DNA from: an uncultured Lachnospiraceae bacterium
GTDB lineage: Bacteria > Bacillota > Clostridia > Lachnospirales > Lachnospiraceae
NCBI GenBank assembly: GCA_934339135.1
Contig: CAKRHP010000006.1
Span: forward strand, 1-64,000
Direction: 5' to 3'
DNA length: 64,000 nt
Shown in pieces: positions 16,503 to 24,829 of the stretch; position 1 is the first letter of the stretch, and every line of letters starts with the position of its first letter. The notes below the pieces were generated by a model. It was given only the letters and a program-made list of their open reading frames with translations. It had not been told where the DNA came from and did no database searches. The translations under genes and the position numbers were made by a program.

Positions 16503-17441
16503 TTAATCTGAAAAATAGTCAAATCCTTCAGTATCTTTTACTGTTTCTTCATAAATCTCTTTAATAAACTTTGACAATGGTCTTTTCCCAAATTCATCGG
16601 GATTACGATATCCCCCGTACAACATTCTATATAATTCGTCCTTATCTTCAAATAGTGTATCCATTTCATTAAGTATGTTCATCATATACTCTGGACCATA
16701 ATATCTTGTTTTCTTTATTATTTCCTGTACAATATCTCTGTGACCATTATATAATTCTTCTAATTTTAAACAATTCACATCATGAAGAGCTTCATTACTG
16801 GAAGATTTTATTTTAACTTTCAGCTGGCTTTCATCATTTAAATAATCAATTCCAAGAATATCATATTCGAATGTAATTTCCTGTGTTTTATCCATCAAGT
16901 AAGGATTTATTTTAAAGTCAGCATCTCCCTTGATATAATTACACGATCCACAAACCGGAATTAAATTATATAATGAAACAGCAAACATCGGAAATTTTAC
17001 TTTGGAATAAAAATGATCCAATTGCCAGGTCCCCACAATTTTCTTCACTCCCTTCCTTGTATTCACCTTCAATTTTTCAATAAAACTTCTATTACAATAT
17101 GGACAAACTCTCAACCCTGCTTGTTTATATACTATTTGTTTTGCCTCTATAGGCATTTTTTTATATAAAGTATCAACAAGATAATCGTTTTGCTTTCCTG
17201 TCGAATGAATACATTTAAATTTATTTTGAATTTTCCGAAAATCGCCTCGAGACTTTAAATCCTTCTGCAGCTCGTATATTCTTTGAGGGGATGCGCACAC
17301 AACATCCTTAAATGACATTGACAAATAATCATTGCATTTTTTATTTATATCTGAAATGTAGGCCTTACTTCTGTTCTTTATAATCTGAGCATAATATGTA
17401 TTTTCAATCAGATCATTTTTCTGATATCTCAATGAAATCAT
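16503..17441 (-). CDS. HNH endonuclease, PtuB-like
   Basis: Predicted metal-dependent DNA nuclease. A zinc-knuckle HNH core is plain at residues about 112-180: CPYCNRSF, then WQLDHFYSK (catalytic Asp-His), NLIPVCGSCN, and INPY. HNH proteins of this shape accompany SMC/Rad50-like ATPases in Septu (PtuAB) and in retron-linked PtuAB effectors (family knowledge). Its start lies within the end of the ATPase gene (29-base overlap) behind GGAGG, so the two are translated together. It is the last gene of a four-gene minus-strand operon. Cleavage target and activation are unknown. Confidence 0.85.
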   Translation of the reverse strand: MISLRYQKNDLIENTYYAQIIKNRSKAYISDINKKCNDYLSMSFKDVVCASPQRIYELQKDLKSRGDFRKIQNKFKCIHSTGKQNDYLVDTLYKKMPIEAKQIVYKQAGLRVCPYCNRSFIEKLKVNTRKGVKKIVGTWQLDHFYSKVKFPMFAVSLYNLIPVCGSCNYIKGDADFKINPYLMDKTQEITFEYDILGIDYLNDESQLKVKIKSSSNEALHDVNCLKLEELYNGHRDIVQEIIKKTRYYGPEYMMNILNEMDTLFEDKDELYRMLYGGYRNPDEFGKRPLSKFIKEIYEETVKDTEGFDYFSD

Positions 17442-19422
17442 ATTTTTCCTCCATAATCATCTTACGTCTCTTATTTAGTTCATCTATTTTTTTTTCAATC
17501 TCGGCTATCTCAACTTCTTTGTTTACTCTCCGTTTGCTTTTTAATTTTGCTTTTAATTTATTTCTTATTAAAGAATCCCCTATATAGCATATTTTTTGTT
17601 TATATTCATCATACTCCTTATCACTTACTTCCGAACGCTGATCAATTTCTGCAATAAGATTTTTTATAAAATTTAATGCAAAACTTCCCATTGACTTGTT
17701 TTCCAAATAAAAAGCATCGTCAAGAATTTCATAGATATTTGCGCCAAATGTTTCTTTATGCTCTGAATCATCTATAAAGGTACCTTCCTCCGTTTTTTTC
17801 ATATAAATAATATTGTCTCTAGGAACATCACTCAGACAAAGGGGAGAATGCGTTGTCATTATAATTTGTATGTGCTTTCCCTTATAACAACTGTTTACTA
17901 AATTAATAACATTCCATATCAAATCCCGCTGCCATGCAGGATGCATACACAAATCGATTTCATCAATACACACAATGATATTCTCTCTTGCCTGATCCTG
18001 TTTCCTTGTTACGTATTCATCTAAATTTCCAAGATAATATATCCAAGACATTAAATTCTGAAAAGCCCGTTCCCCTGATGAAAAAACCAAATTCTCAACA
18101 CGTAAATAACGTAGCAAAAAACTACCATACTTTTTTTCATTAGTATTTATTTTTTTATTTAATTTCGCTCTATTGTCAATATAAGAAATCACTTCTTTCC
18201 ATTCATCTGCTTCCGATATATTTTTCTTAGTATATTTAGGAATTTCGTTACCTGTAATATATCCCGAATTATTTTTAGGGACTACATTGTCTGCCTGTGG
18301 AATATTTTTTATAATATTTTCAAAATCCCTTATTTCCTTAATCCCCTCTTTAAAGTATTCATTATTTTCGTACTCAATGTCCTTTACTATTTCTGAATAC
18401 AAAATTTCAATTGATGAATCTTTTATCCCTTTTAATTTATTATTAAAAATATACCATTCTAATATAAGATTTGTTTTTAAAATATATATAATATCGTCCC
18501 TTGCTTTTTCTTGAGAAAAAATATTTTCCAACTCATCCGCTATTTCTTTAATATTAGATAATGTATTAATATTCCCTTCATCCATATCCATACCATTTCT
18601 CTGAGCTATTTCGTTTATATTGTCAATAATATCGAATGCTGATTGAATTTTTATTCTGATTTGAGTTCGAACCACTCCTTCATATTCTTTAATATAATCT
18701 GATTCAATTAGAAAATTATAAAACATCAAATCACATATCTGCTGAAAATCAAATGGAAATTTATTTTGTTTCAACAACCAACTATATGTCAAAAAACCAT
18801 TTTCTTCTCCTTTTATCTTTTGGGGACAAATAAATTCAAAAAAAGCATTAGATACAAATGACAATCTAGCCGGTGTTATAATTAAGTCGTCCAATGTTCC
18901 ACTCGATTGTGTTCCATTTAAATTGTCAAGACAACTGTTGGATACATATATTTTAGTGAACAAATAATAATCATCTAATCTAAGAGTCTTTTCATTCGTT
19001 ATATAAAATCTATTCTCATTTTTAATAATTCCATCTGTCACCTGCAAATCCTTTTTTAAAAGATTCGTATATAATTTTAATTCTTGTCCTTTTCTTAATA
19101 TAATTAAATTTTTAGATTCCTCATTTACTTTTTTTGTATATTCCTTATATTCCGCATCATTTGTTTCATGTAGCGAATAGCAATGTAAAGTCAGTATATT
19201 TTTTAAGAAAGTGGTTTTCCCGACTCCATTTTCACCTACCAGTACTGTTACATTTTTTATTACTTCTGAGGATAAAATATTTTTCTTTTCTTTCTTTGAT
19301 ATTTTCAATTCATATAATCCATTTTCATTTTTTTCCATTAAAATGGTAAATTCTGGTGAAAAACAAAAGCCTTGTTCCTTTATACAGTGATCCTTATTAA
19401 TCCAATAATATATAAGCTCCAT
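17413..19422 (-). CDS. SMC/Rad50-like AAA ATPase, PtuA-like
   Basis: A protein of 669 residues with an ABC/SMC-type split ATPase: Walker A G63-ENGVGKT near the N-terminus, a long mostly helical middle, the signature LVFSSGERAF, Walker B NIIVCIDEIDLCMHP, and an H-loop in IIMTTHSPLCL. No TOPRIM domain follows, unlike OLD nucleases. I start at the ATG eight bases after AAAGGAG; an upstream ATG adds nine residues and almost touches the previous stop. Coupling to an HNH nuclease supports a Septu-like sensor/regulator role (inference). The protein is longer than the PtuA proteins I know of. Confidence 0.85.
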   Translation of the reverse strand: MELIYYWINKDHCIKEQGFCFSPEFTILMEKNENGLYELKISKKEKKNILSSEVIKNVTVLVGENGVGKTTFLKNILTLHCYSLHETNDAEYKEYTKKVNEESKNLIILRKGQELKLYTNLLKKDLQVTDGIIKNENRFYITNEKTLRLDDYYLFTKIYVSNSCLDNLNGTQSSGTLDDLIITPARLSFVSNAFFEFICPQKIKGEENGFLTYSWLLKQNKFPFDFQQICDLMFYNFLIESDYIKEYEGVVRTQIRIKIQSAFDIIDNINEIAQRNGMDMDEGNINTLSNIKEIADELENIFSQEKARDDIIYILKTNLILEWYIFNNKLKGIKDSSIEILYSEIVKDIEYENNEYFKEGIKEIRDFENIIKNIPQADNVVPKNNSGYITGNEIPKYTKKNISEADEWKEVISYIDNRAKLNKKINTNEKKYGSFLLRYLRVENLVFSSGERAFQNLMSWIYYLGNLDEYVTRKQDQARENIIVCIDEIDLCMHPAWQRDLIWNVINLVNSCYKGKHIQIIMTTHSPLCLSDVPRDNIIYMKKTEEGTFIDDSEHKETFGANIYEILDDAFYLENKSMGSFALNFIKNLIAEIDQRSEVSDKEYDEYKQKICYIGDSLIRNKLKAKLKSKRRVNKEVEIAEIEKKIDELNKRRKMIMEEKYDFIEISEK

Positions 19423-19449
19423 CCCAAATTCTCCTTTTACTGATGTCAT

Positions 19450-19995
19450 CTAATCACGTCCATATTTCTTTCTGATCATTTCTATATCGGACTTTGAAGC
19501 CTCCCTAAGATTATAATCGTCCTCCTCTACACCATTCAAAAATACACATTTCAATATAAATCTAATAACTCGAAAAGATGCCATTATAAAATATATCAAA
19601 CTAGACACTTCGGCATACTTTATCATTTCCAGAATTTCAAAAAAGATGTGCGGACCATTTATTTTTATAGTCATTTTCCCCAACATCATCAAGGAAAATA
19701 TAACAACGATAAATCCAGAAAACAATGCTGTATTACAGTACTTTTGCAGCTTTTTCTTATAATATCGATTTTTTAAAATTAATTTTAAAAAATGCTCTTG
19801 TTTTATGCTATATAATAAAGCTATCACTACACCTAAAAATCCTATTAATATACTCGAAAAGCTTATAATAGCATTAACAAGTCCATCTGCACCCTGTATA
19901 ACTTCATAATCTAAATTATAAAATATAAATAAACCAATACCTGCAAATCCCACCGGATAATAATTTTCAAAAAAGGCTCCTATTCTATCACACAT
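19450..19995 (-). CDS. Four-helix membrane protein of the nuclease module
   Basis: A protein of 181 residues with four hydrophobic stretches at about 14-32, 42-64, 90-108 and 127-148, and a charged C-terminal tail. No family is recognised. It begins behind AGGAGAAG, seven bases after the DUF6731 gene, and ends directly before the ATPase gene, so it belongs to the same operon. Small membrane proteins beside defence nucleases may act as membrane-disrupting effectors or as anchors, but nothing in the sequence decides between these. Confidence 0.7.
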   Translation of the reverse strand: MCDRIGAFFENYYPVGFAGIGLFIFYNLDYEVIQGADGLVNAIISFSSILIGFLGVVIALLYSIKQEHFLKLILKNRYYKKKLQKYCNTALFSGFIVVIFSLMMLGKMTIKINGPHIFFEILEMIKYAEVSSLIYFIMASFRVIRFILKCVFLNGVEEDDYNLREASKSDIEMIRKKYGRD

Positions 19996-20002
19996 TCTTC
20001 TC

Positions 20003-20899
20003 CTATTTTATCAACTCTTTCTTATGCTGATTATATTTGATACATATTTCTTCTGACATTTTTTCAAACGAAATACTTTCTAGTCGTTCAATCCTTAAAG
20101 GAATAACATCTATAACTTTCATTGTAAATAGATCAATCGTCTCAACAGGATCTATTTCATTATATTTAACACTTAACTCTCCACCAACAACAAATCCATC
20201 TGATTCATTCATTTCTTGCAGCATCGAATTAATACTATCCTGATCCAATGAGCCTCTTCTATTACCTCTTCCCAAGGACATTGACAACGTAACGGATTTT
20301 GCATCAAACTGATTAAAATACTCAAATAATCTGTTTAAAGACGAATTTTGAGGAATTACTTTTCTTTCTCTCCTGTCAGAGGCAAATTTTAAAGTCATTT
20401 TCCTATATGTTTTCGCATTTCCAAGTTTCTCTGCCACATTTTCATCCAAAAAAGGGCGTAAGCTAATTCTATACTCACTTTCGTTCAGCAACTCTGTCAG
20501 ATAACGCTCCAATCCACTTGCGCTTAAACTATCAATATTCCTCTGGACAACAAAAATATTATTTGTTGGATCATACAAAGTTGTGATATCTTCTCCGATA
20601 TATTCATCCGCTCCCAGTCCAAATCCCTCTGCTTCCTGATCCAATGTTGCAAAAAGTGGTAATTTTGTTTGGCGCAGTCGCAAAAAATTCATATACCAAT
20701 ACTTTGTTGATTTTTCAAATAATATCTTGTCCAAACGAGCTTCTTCTTGATAATAGGAAAACTTTCTTTCCTCTAAACTCATCGCATCCGCTTTGATAAT
20801 AAGCTCCTCCAAGTTATATTCCTTTCCATTATCATCTCCGTTTTTCTTTTCTATATACACTCTGAAATATTCTACTTTAATTTTGTGTATGTATGCCAT
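20003..20899 (-). CDS. DUF6731-like protein, first gene of the nuclease module
   Basis: About 298 residues from the ATG that follows AAAGGA. The N-terminus HKIKVEYFRVYI and the overall pattern (a mixed alpha/beta protein with a central IRSL-type segment, here VVQRNIDSLSASGLERYL) fit the DUF6731 family, which has no assigned biochemical activity. It is the promoter-proximal gene of the four-gene operon with the membrane protein, ATPase and HNH nuclease. A sensing or regulatory role in the module is a guess. The assignment to DUF6731 rests on memory of family patterns. Confidence 0.6.
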   Translation of the reverse strand: MAYIHKIKVEYFRVYIEKKNGDDNGKEYNLEELIIKADAMSLEERKFSYYQEEARLDKILFEKSTKYWYMNFLRLRQTKLPLFATLDQEAEGFGLGADEYIGEDITTLYDPTNNIFVVQRNIDSLSASGLERYLTELLNESEYRISLRPFLDENVAEKLGNAKTYRKMTLKFASDRRERKVIPQNSSLNRLFEYFNQFDAKSVTLSMSLGRGNRRGSLDQDSINSMLQEMNESDGFVVGGELSVKYNEIDPVETIDLFTMKVIDVIPLRIERLESISFEKMSEEICIKYNQHKKELIK

Positions 20900-20939
20900 A
20901 ATATTATTTCCTTTCTCTTTTTGTATACATTTTTTTAAA

Positions 20940-20968
20940 ATTATAGCATTATAATACTTGTTACGCAA
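20940..20968 (-). promoter_or_regulatory. Predicted promoter of the four-gene nuclease module
   Basis: A perfect -10 TATAAT (minus strand, 20940-20945), a 17-base spacer and a weak -35 TTGCGT (20963-20968), about 35 bases before the first start codon. Confidence 0.55.
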
Positions 20969-21035
20969 GAGTTTCTTATGTATATTTTGCTTGTCATTTT
21001 GATATTAAATTGGCACCATGTACAAACGTAAGCGC

Positions 21036-21065
21036 CCAATCTAATTCTTCATATGCTTTTGCCAT
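21036..21065 (-). pseudogene. 5' end of the split Rpn-type gene
   Basis: GGAGG and ATG are followed by MAKAYEEL, the exact start of the intact Rpn-type protein. The frame then departs into unrelated sequence (WALTFVHGA...) and stops. It is the likely partner of the 3' part at 15821-16434, with the four-gene module replacing about 290 bases between them. Confidence 0.65.
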
Positions 21066-21360
21066 AATGTAATACCTCCACTCTGCGATATGCTTTTTCG
21101 GAAATGCTTTCGAATCCAGACGCTTTGATTTCTAAATTTGTCGTTTCCGGATCTTCCGTTGCTGATTGTGCATATCAGAATATCACGCATTGCACAGTGC
21201 TGTCTATTGACATTGTTGCCAAATCAGGCATAGACTTTTTTATAAGGGATTACATAATTATAAAGAGAAAATAAAATTTTAATCGTGCAGTTTTTATAGA
21301 TTGTAGGGTAATCTTTGGCAATTATTTACAAGAGAAAACTTTTGTTCAACACACTTAAAG
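21066..21360 (-). repeat. Rpn gene-flanking repeat, right copy
   Basis: Near-identical to 15526-15820, in the same orientation. It carries the upstream region of one Rpn-type gene and the downstream region of the next; no gene is visible. Confidence 0.85.
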
Positions 21361-21660
21361 TTACTTTTCCTCTTTCTTCCCAAATTTCTCCACAATCTTC
21401 TCCACTTGCTGCTCCGTTATAGACATTTTAGCTGCTATCTCCGGAATTGTCATGTGAATATCACAGTACAAAATCTTAATGCCACGTTCTAATCCCTGCT
21501 CAATTCCAGCTTCCAAGCCCTCGTTATATTTCTCCCGATACTCCTGCTGCAGTGTCATATAATCCAGCCTCCATTTCTCATTTCGGCGGGCAGACTGCAC
21601 CGCATCCTCCAGCTCTCTCGTAAATTCATCGCTTGCAGCCTGACCATCTATATATTCCAA
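21361..21660 (-). pseudogene. 3' fragment of a third Rpn-type gene
   Basis: A 99-residue open frame identical or nearly so to the C-terminal part of the intact Rpn-type protein (from EYIDGQAASDEF on), but with only one GIEQGLER unit. The nuclease domain is missing. Similarity ends exactly at 21660, where a pair of GGTAAGCGCCT inverted repeats begins. Confidence 0.8.
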
Positions 21661-21707
21661 GGTAAGCGCCTATCAATTAGGCGCTTACCTTAAACCAGGC
21701 GCTTACC
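21661..21707. repeat. Inverted and direct 11-bp repeats at a recombination junction
   Basis: GGTAAGCGCCT (21661-21671), its complement (21679-21689) and a second complement copy (21697-21707). The core GTAAGCGCC recurs at 21028-21036, precisely where the split Rpn-type gene resumes. There is no T run, so it is probably not a terminator; it marks both right-hand junctions. Confidence 0.6.
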
Positions 21708-21717
21708 ATGTAGTAGA

Positions 21718-23139
21718 TCAAACAACCTCTATATCAATCTCATATTCCTCCGGCTCCAGATATTCAGAACACATCATCCGAATGTTTATCTTTCCTTTTC
21801 CCTTTACCGCCGGAACGAGATAAAACATATAGAACTCCTCCGCATCCCTATGAAGAATCTGCCTGCATGACACATACACCGTCTGTTCTTTCACTGAAAA
21901 TGACCTATCTAGCGGTCCCACGTTGCGGTTTATTCGCAACAAATCAAGAGTCGATGCGATAGGAGAACGAACGGAAACCATGTCTGCCGTTGCACTTCGT
22001 GCCCAAGCCGGAACCGGAACCATTGCCCGTTCATACTTTTGCCTCGCCTCCTCAATAGGATTTTCCGGCAATGTTGGTGCCGTGGGTTCCTTTATCTTCT
22101 CCAGATGATCCAAATCAAATATCAAAAGATCATCCGGCACAGTCACCTCAATTCTCACATCATGTGCCTTTGCTGTTCCAAGATTGAGCACTTGAAGCCC
22201 CAATGCAACGCCGCCCCTTTGGATTGCTTCATAACATTTCATCTCATTCACATACTGATCCACCGTTTTCTGATCCGGTAATGCTTCATTATACTTTTTA
22301 ATAGAATCTTTTGTAAGATAAGGCCATAAATATGGTTCTGCATCCTCTTTAGAAATCGGTTCATATCGATACCCATAACGCTCTGCATGGTTCTCGGCCA
22401 GCTTTATCTTGATCCCGTCCTGATCATTTGTCAGCAGTAAATCTCCATGCGAACAAAATTTCTGCTTGTCTTTCGCATCCTCCTCATTTTCATCCAATAG
22501 GAAAGAAACCGACAACTCCGGTTTTCTTTCCTGCATATGAGATCGAAGTTCCTGGTTTTCCTGCTCCAACTCCCGAACTCTCTTATTCAATGCCAATATT
22601 TCCGCATGACTGGCTTCCAGATCAAAGCTATCACCACGAACCCAGCCGGGACGCTTCTTGCGCCCAAATTCCTGATAAAGTGCTCCCATGACCAGACGTG
22701 CCAATTCCTCCTCATTTTTCCACCATTTCACCAAACGATTCTGCTTGGCTTCCTCCTTAAAGGCATCCAGCTTCGCCTGCTTCTCCGGATCTGTTTCGAT
22801 AAATTCTTTCTTTAGCGGTACGCTGTCATCTATTATAAACACCAATGTTGGTATCTTCTGCTCTCTGGCATATCGGAACTCTTTCTCCGTATAGCTAATC
22901 CCTGCATCCGATCCATCCGAAATCTCTGAGCCATACCTTTGTCCTAAAATCAGTACATAATAATCTGAACTGTCAATCGTTTCCTGTATAATCTCCCACT
23001 GTTCTTCATCCGCAGCATTAAACATCTCCATCCCTACCGGGAAATGCAGCATAGATAAGATAGCATCACGAACTTTCACACGGGCTTCCACCAAATCTAT
23101 GTAGGTAGAAGAAATAAAAATCTGATATTTCTTTTCCAA
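21718..23139 (-). CDS. DUF4062-domain protein, candidate immune effector
   Basis: The N-terminal 90 residues show the DUF4062 pattern: YQIFISSTYIDL, GMEMF, then SDYYVLILGQRYGS and GISYTEKEFRYA. This fold is distantly related to TIR domains and is common in predicted signalling and defence proteins (family knowledge). A short coiled coil follows (about 178-205, ILALNKRVRELEQENQELRSHM), then about 260 residues of unknown, beta-rich sequence. No obvious catalytic Glu of a TIR NADase can be assigned with confidence. It stands alone, downstream of the Rpn-type remnants on the minus strand. Confidence 0.75.
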   Translation of the reverse strand: MEKKYQIFISSTYIDLVEARVKVRDAILSMLHFPVGMEMFNAADEEQWEIIQETIDSSDYYVLILGQRYGSEISDGSDAGISYTEKEFRYAREQKIPTLVFIIDDSVPLKKEFIETDPEKQAKLDAFKEEAKQNRLVKWWKNEEELARLVMGALYQEFGRKKRPGWVRGDSFDLEASHAEILALNKRVRELEQENQELRSHMQERKPELSVSFLLDENEEDAKDKQKFCSHGDLLLTNDQDGIKIKLAENHAERYGYRYEPISKEDAEPYLWPYLTKDSIKKYNEALPDQKTVDQYVNEMKCYEAIQRGGVALGLQVLNLGTAKAHDVRIEVTVPDDLLIFDLDHLEKIKEPTAPTLPENPIEEARQKYERAMVPVPAWARSATADMVSVRSPIASTLDLLRINRNVGPLDRSFSVKEQTVYVSCRQILHRDAEEFYMFYLVPAVKGKGKINIRMMCSEYLEPEEYEIDIEVV

Positions 23140-23199
23140 GGTGAGATCTCCTTTAGTTGACTTTGCATTTTTATTTTAAGAATTCCATCTGAAGAATCT

Positions 23200-23453
23200 T
23201 TACATCTCTTCCTTCATCTTCTGATATTCAACGGTAGTAAGACGCTTAGGAACCTCAAGACCAACTTTAACCAACCTATCCTCCCCCATAAACGACAGCA
23301 AAATATTACTGTATGCCATTCTCCCAAATATCTACGTTTGCATTCATAAGATGGTGAAAATATTATATCAGCAATTTCATACGGTATTGCATTCCTACAT
23401 CTTTCAATTGCCACATCTTCCTTAACATTTGTGGTCTTTACTACATACCACAT
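23200..23453 (-). pseudogene. Internally deleted NusG/LoaP-type antiterminator gene
   Basis: The first 45 residues (MWYVVKTTN... to RRYLGEWHTV) match the NGN domain of the antiterminator at 38906-39634. After that the frame is lost. Another frame encodes MGEDRLVKVGLEVPKRL to a stop at 23200-23202, which resembles the end of a KOW domain. The central part is deleted and the two ends are out of frame, so no working protein is expected. Confidence 0.65.
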
Positions 23454-23504
23454 ATCTTCGTTCCTTTCTCTTATGGACGTATCCTCTGGTTTTGATGATA
23501 CCCT

Positions 23505-24245
23505 CTATTTAGAGTAATCAATTGTATAATGATTTTTCACGAACTGTCGTTTCAAATTTTGCGGATATACCTTATCCGGATCTACTCCTGCAGTCACTGC
23601 CAAATCCTTCAGTTCCCTCCAGATATTTCCCCGGTCAAGAGCAGTTCCTTTTTTTGTGCAAAAAATAATTCCATCTGTAATTTGCTGATAATCTATATAT
23701 TCGTATAAATCTTGTACCAAATCCTGTGGTAAAAATATCTCATATGACATTCTCGCTCTCGGCACTGTAATCACACCATTATCCAGAGCTTCTACCGTCA
23801 AATAACATAATTCATTCAACCGAATATCTGTAAATGCAATAATCTGTATCAAAAGTACTACTCTATATTTTTCCTGCTCCACTGCAGTATCAAGCAATTG
23901 CTTATACTCTTCCTCTGTCAAACGATTATGAACATTCTCATAATTACTCTTTTTCCTGATATTCAAACTTTTACAAGTTAGGTCTGTTCGACCGGCGTAT
24001 TTACAATATGCCTTAATACCCATAATGATTGCATTAATACTGCAAGTCCCATATCCTGATTCTGGCAATGATGCTATAAACGCATCCAAAGATGATTGAG
24101 AAAGCTTCTGATTATGTTCCTCTAAAAAAAGAGCAAGCTTTTTAATATCTCGAACATACTTTTTTACTGTCGTTATCTTTATGCTGGTATTTATCAGGTA
24201 TGATTCAAATTGCTGTATATCTGATGTATTAAGTGAATCATTCAT
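23505..24245 (-). CDS. Tyrosine recombinase, degraded at the C-terminus
   Basis: Site-specific recombinase of the phage integrase family. A SAM-like N-terminal core-binding domain (residues 1-90) is followed by a catalytic domain with the first Arg in TDIRLNELCYL and a Lys-bearing beta hairpin (FCTKKGTALDR). The HxxR box reads NLKR, and the frame ends about 12 residues later, before the second His/Trp and the nucleophilic Tyr. The 246-residue product should therefore be inactive. It lies directly upstream of a NusG-like remnant, the order known from surface-polysaccharide loci where an invertase switches the promoter. Confidence 0.75.
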   Translation of the reverse strand: MNDSLNTSDIQQFESYLINTSIKITTVKKYVRDIKKLALFLEEHNQKLSQSSLDAFIASLPESGYGTCSINAIIMGIKAYCKYAGRTDLTCKSLNIRKKSNYENVHNRLTEEEYKQLLDTAVEQEKYRVVLLIQIIAFTDIRLNELCYLTVEALDNGVITVPRARMSYEIFLPQDLVQDLYEYIDYQQITDGIIFCTKKGTALDRGNIWRELKDLAVTAGVDPDKVYPQNLKRQFVKNHYTIDYSK

Positions 24246-24424
24246 ATTACAGTTCTCCCTTAAACAGAGCTCATTTACACTATTTCTTCTTAAAGATAAA
24301 ATATTGTTGATCTTACGATGAAAAAGTCAGGAAGCAGATACTTATAATTTTCTACTAGAAAGGTCTATTTCGCCCTCTTATGCGCATTGTAGAGCAATCA
24401 TATCTGATCTAATATCCACTTCTT

Positions 24425-24810
24425 TTTCAATCATCACATATCCAATGACTTTTCAATTGTATTCATTCCAATAATTTCATCCGCATTAGTTACATTTCCA
24501 TCATTGTCGAATTTATATAAAACAACAAATTTAGCAATAATAAGAATTACTGCATAGAAAGAAATCTGAAAAAAAGCTTAAATATATTTTTGCTTGTAAA
24601 TTCCAACTCAATTAAATAATAAGCACTTATAAATACAAAACATGTTACTCCCAACTTTCCGCCCATTTTCAAAAGTTGTGCAAATACTTGATTCTCAGAA
24701 AATTCCTAATCAAGTAGTCCTCCGTGATACACATAATGATTTAGAACTATAATTATCATCGAAAAAATCCGTAATAGTTCCATATTAGAATTTCGTGCTT
24801 TATTTTGCAT
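24425..24810 (-). pseudogene. Acyltransferase-3 family gene, broken
   Basis: The frame from the ATG at 24810 encodes SNMELLRIFSMIIIVLNHYV, then an in-frame stop, then VFAQLLKMGGKLGV and FVFISAYYL, which is the N-terminal pattern of membrane O-acyltransferases. After another stop, the similarity appears to go on in a shifted frame (FYAVILIIAKFVVLYKF). It starts 20 bases after the flippase gene, so it was once the last gene of the polysaccharide operon. The remaining 24246-24424 shows nothing recognisable. Confidence 0.7.
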
Positions 24811-24829
24811 TGTCCTTATCCTCTCAACA

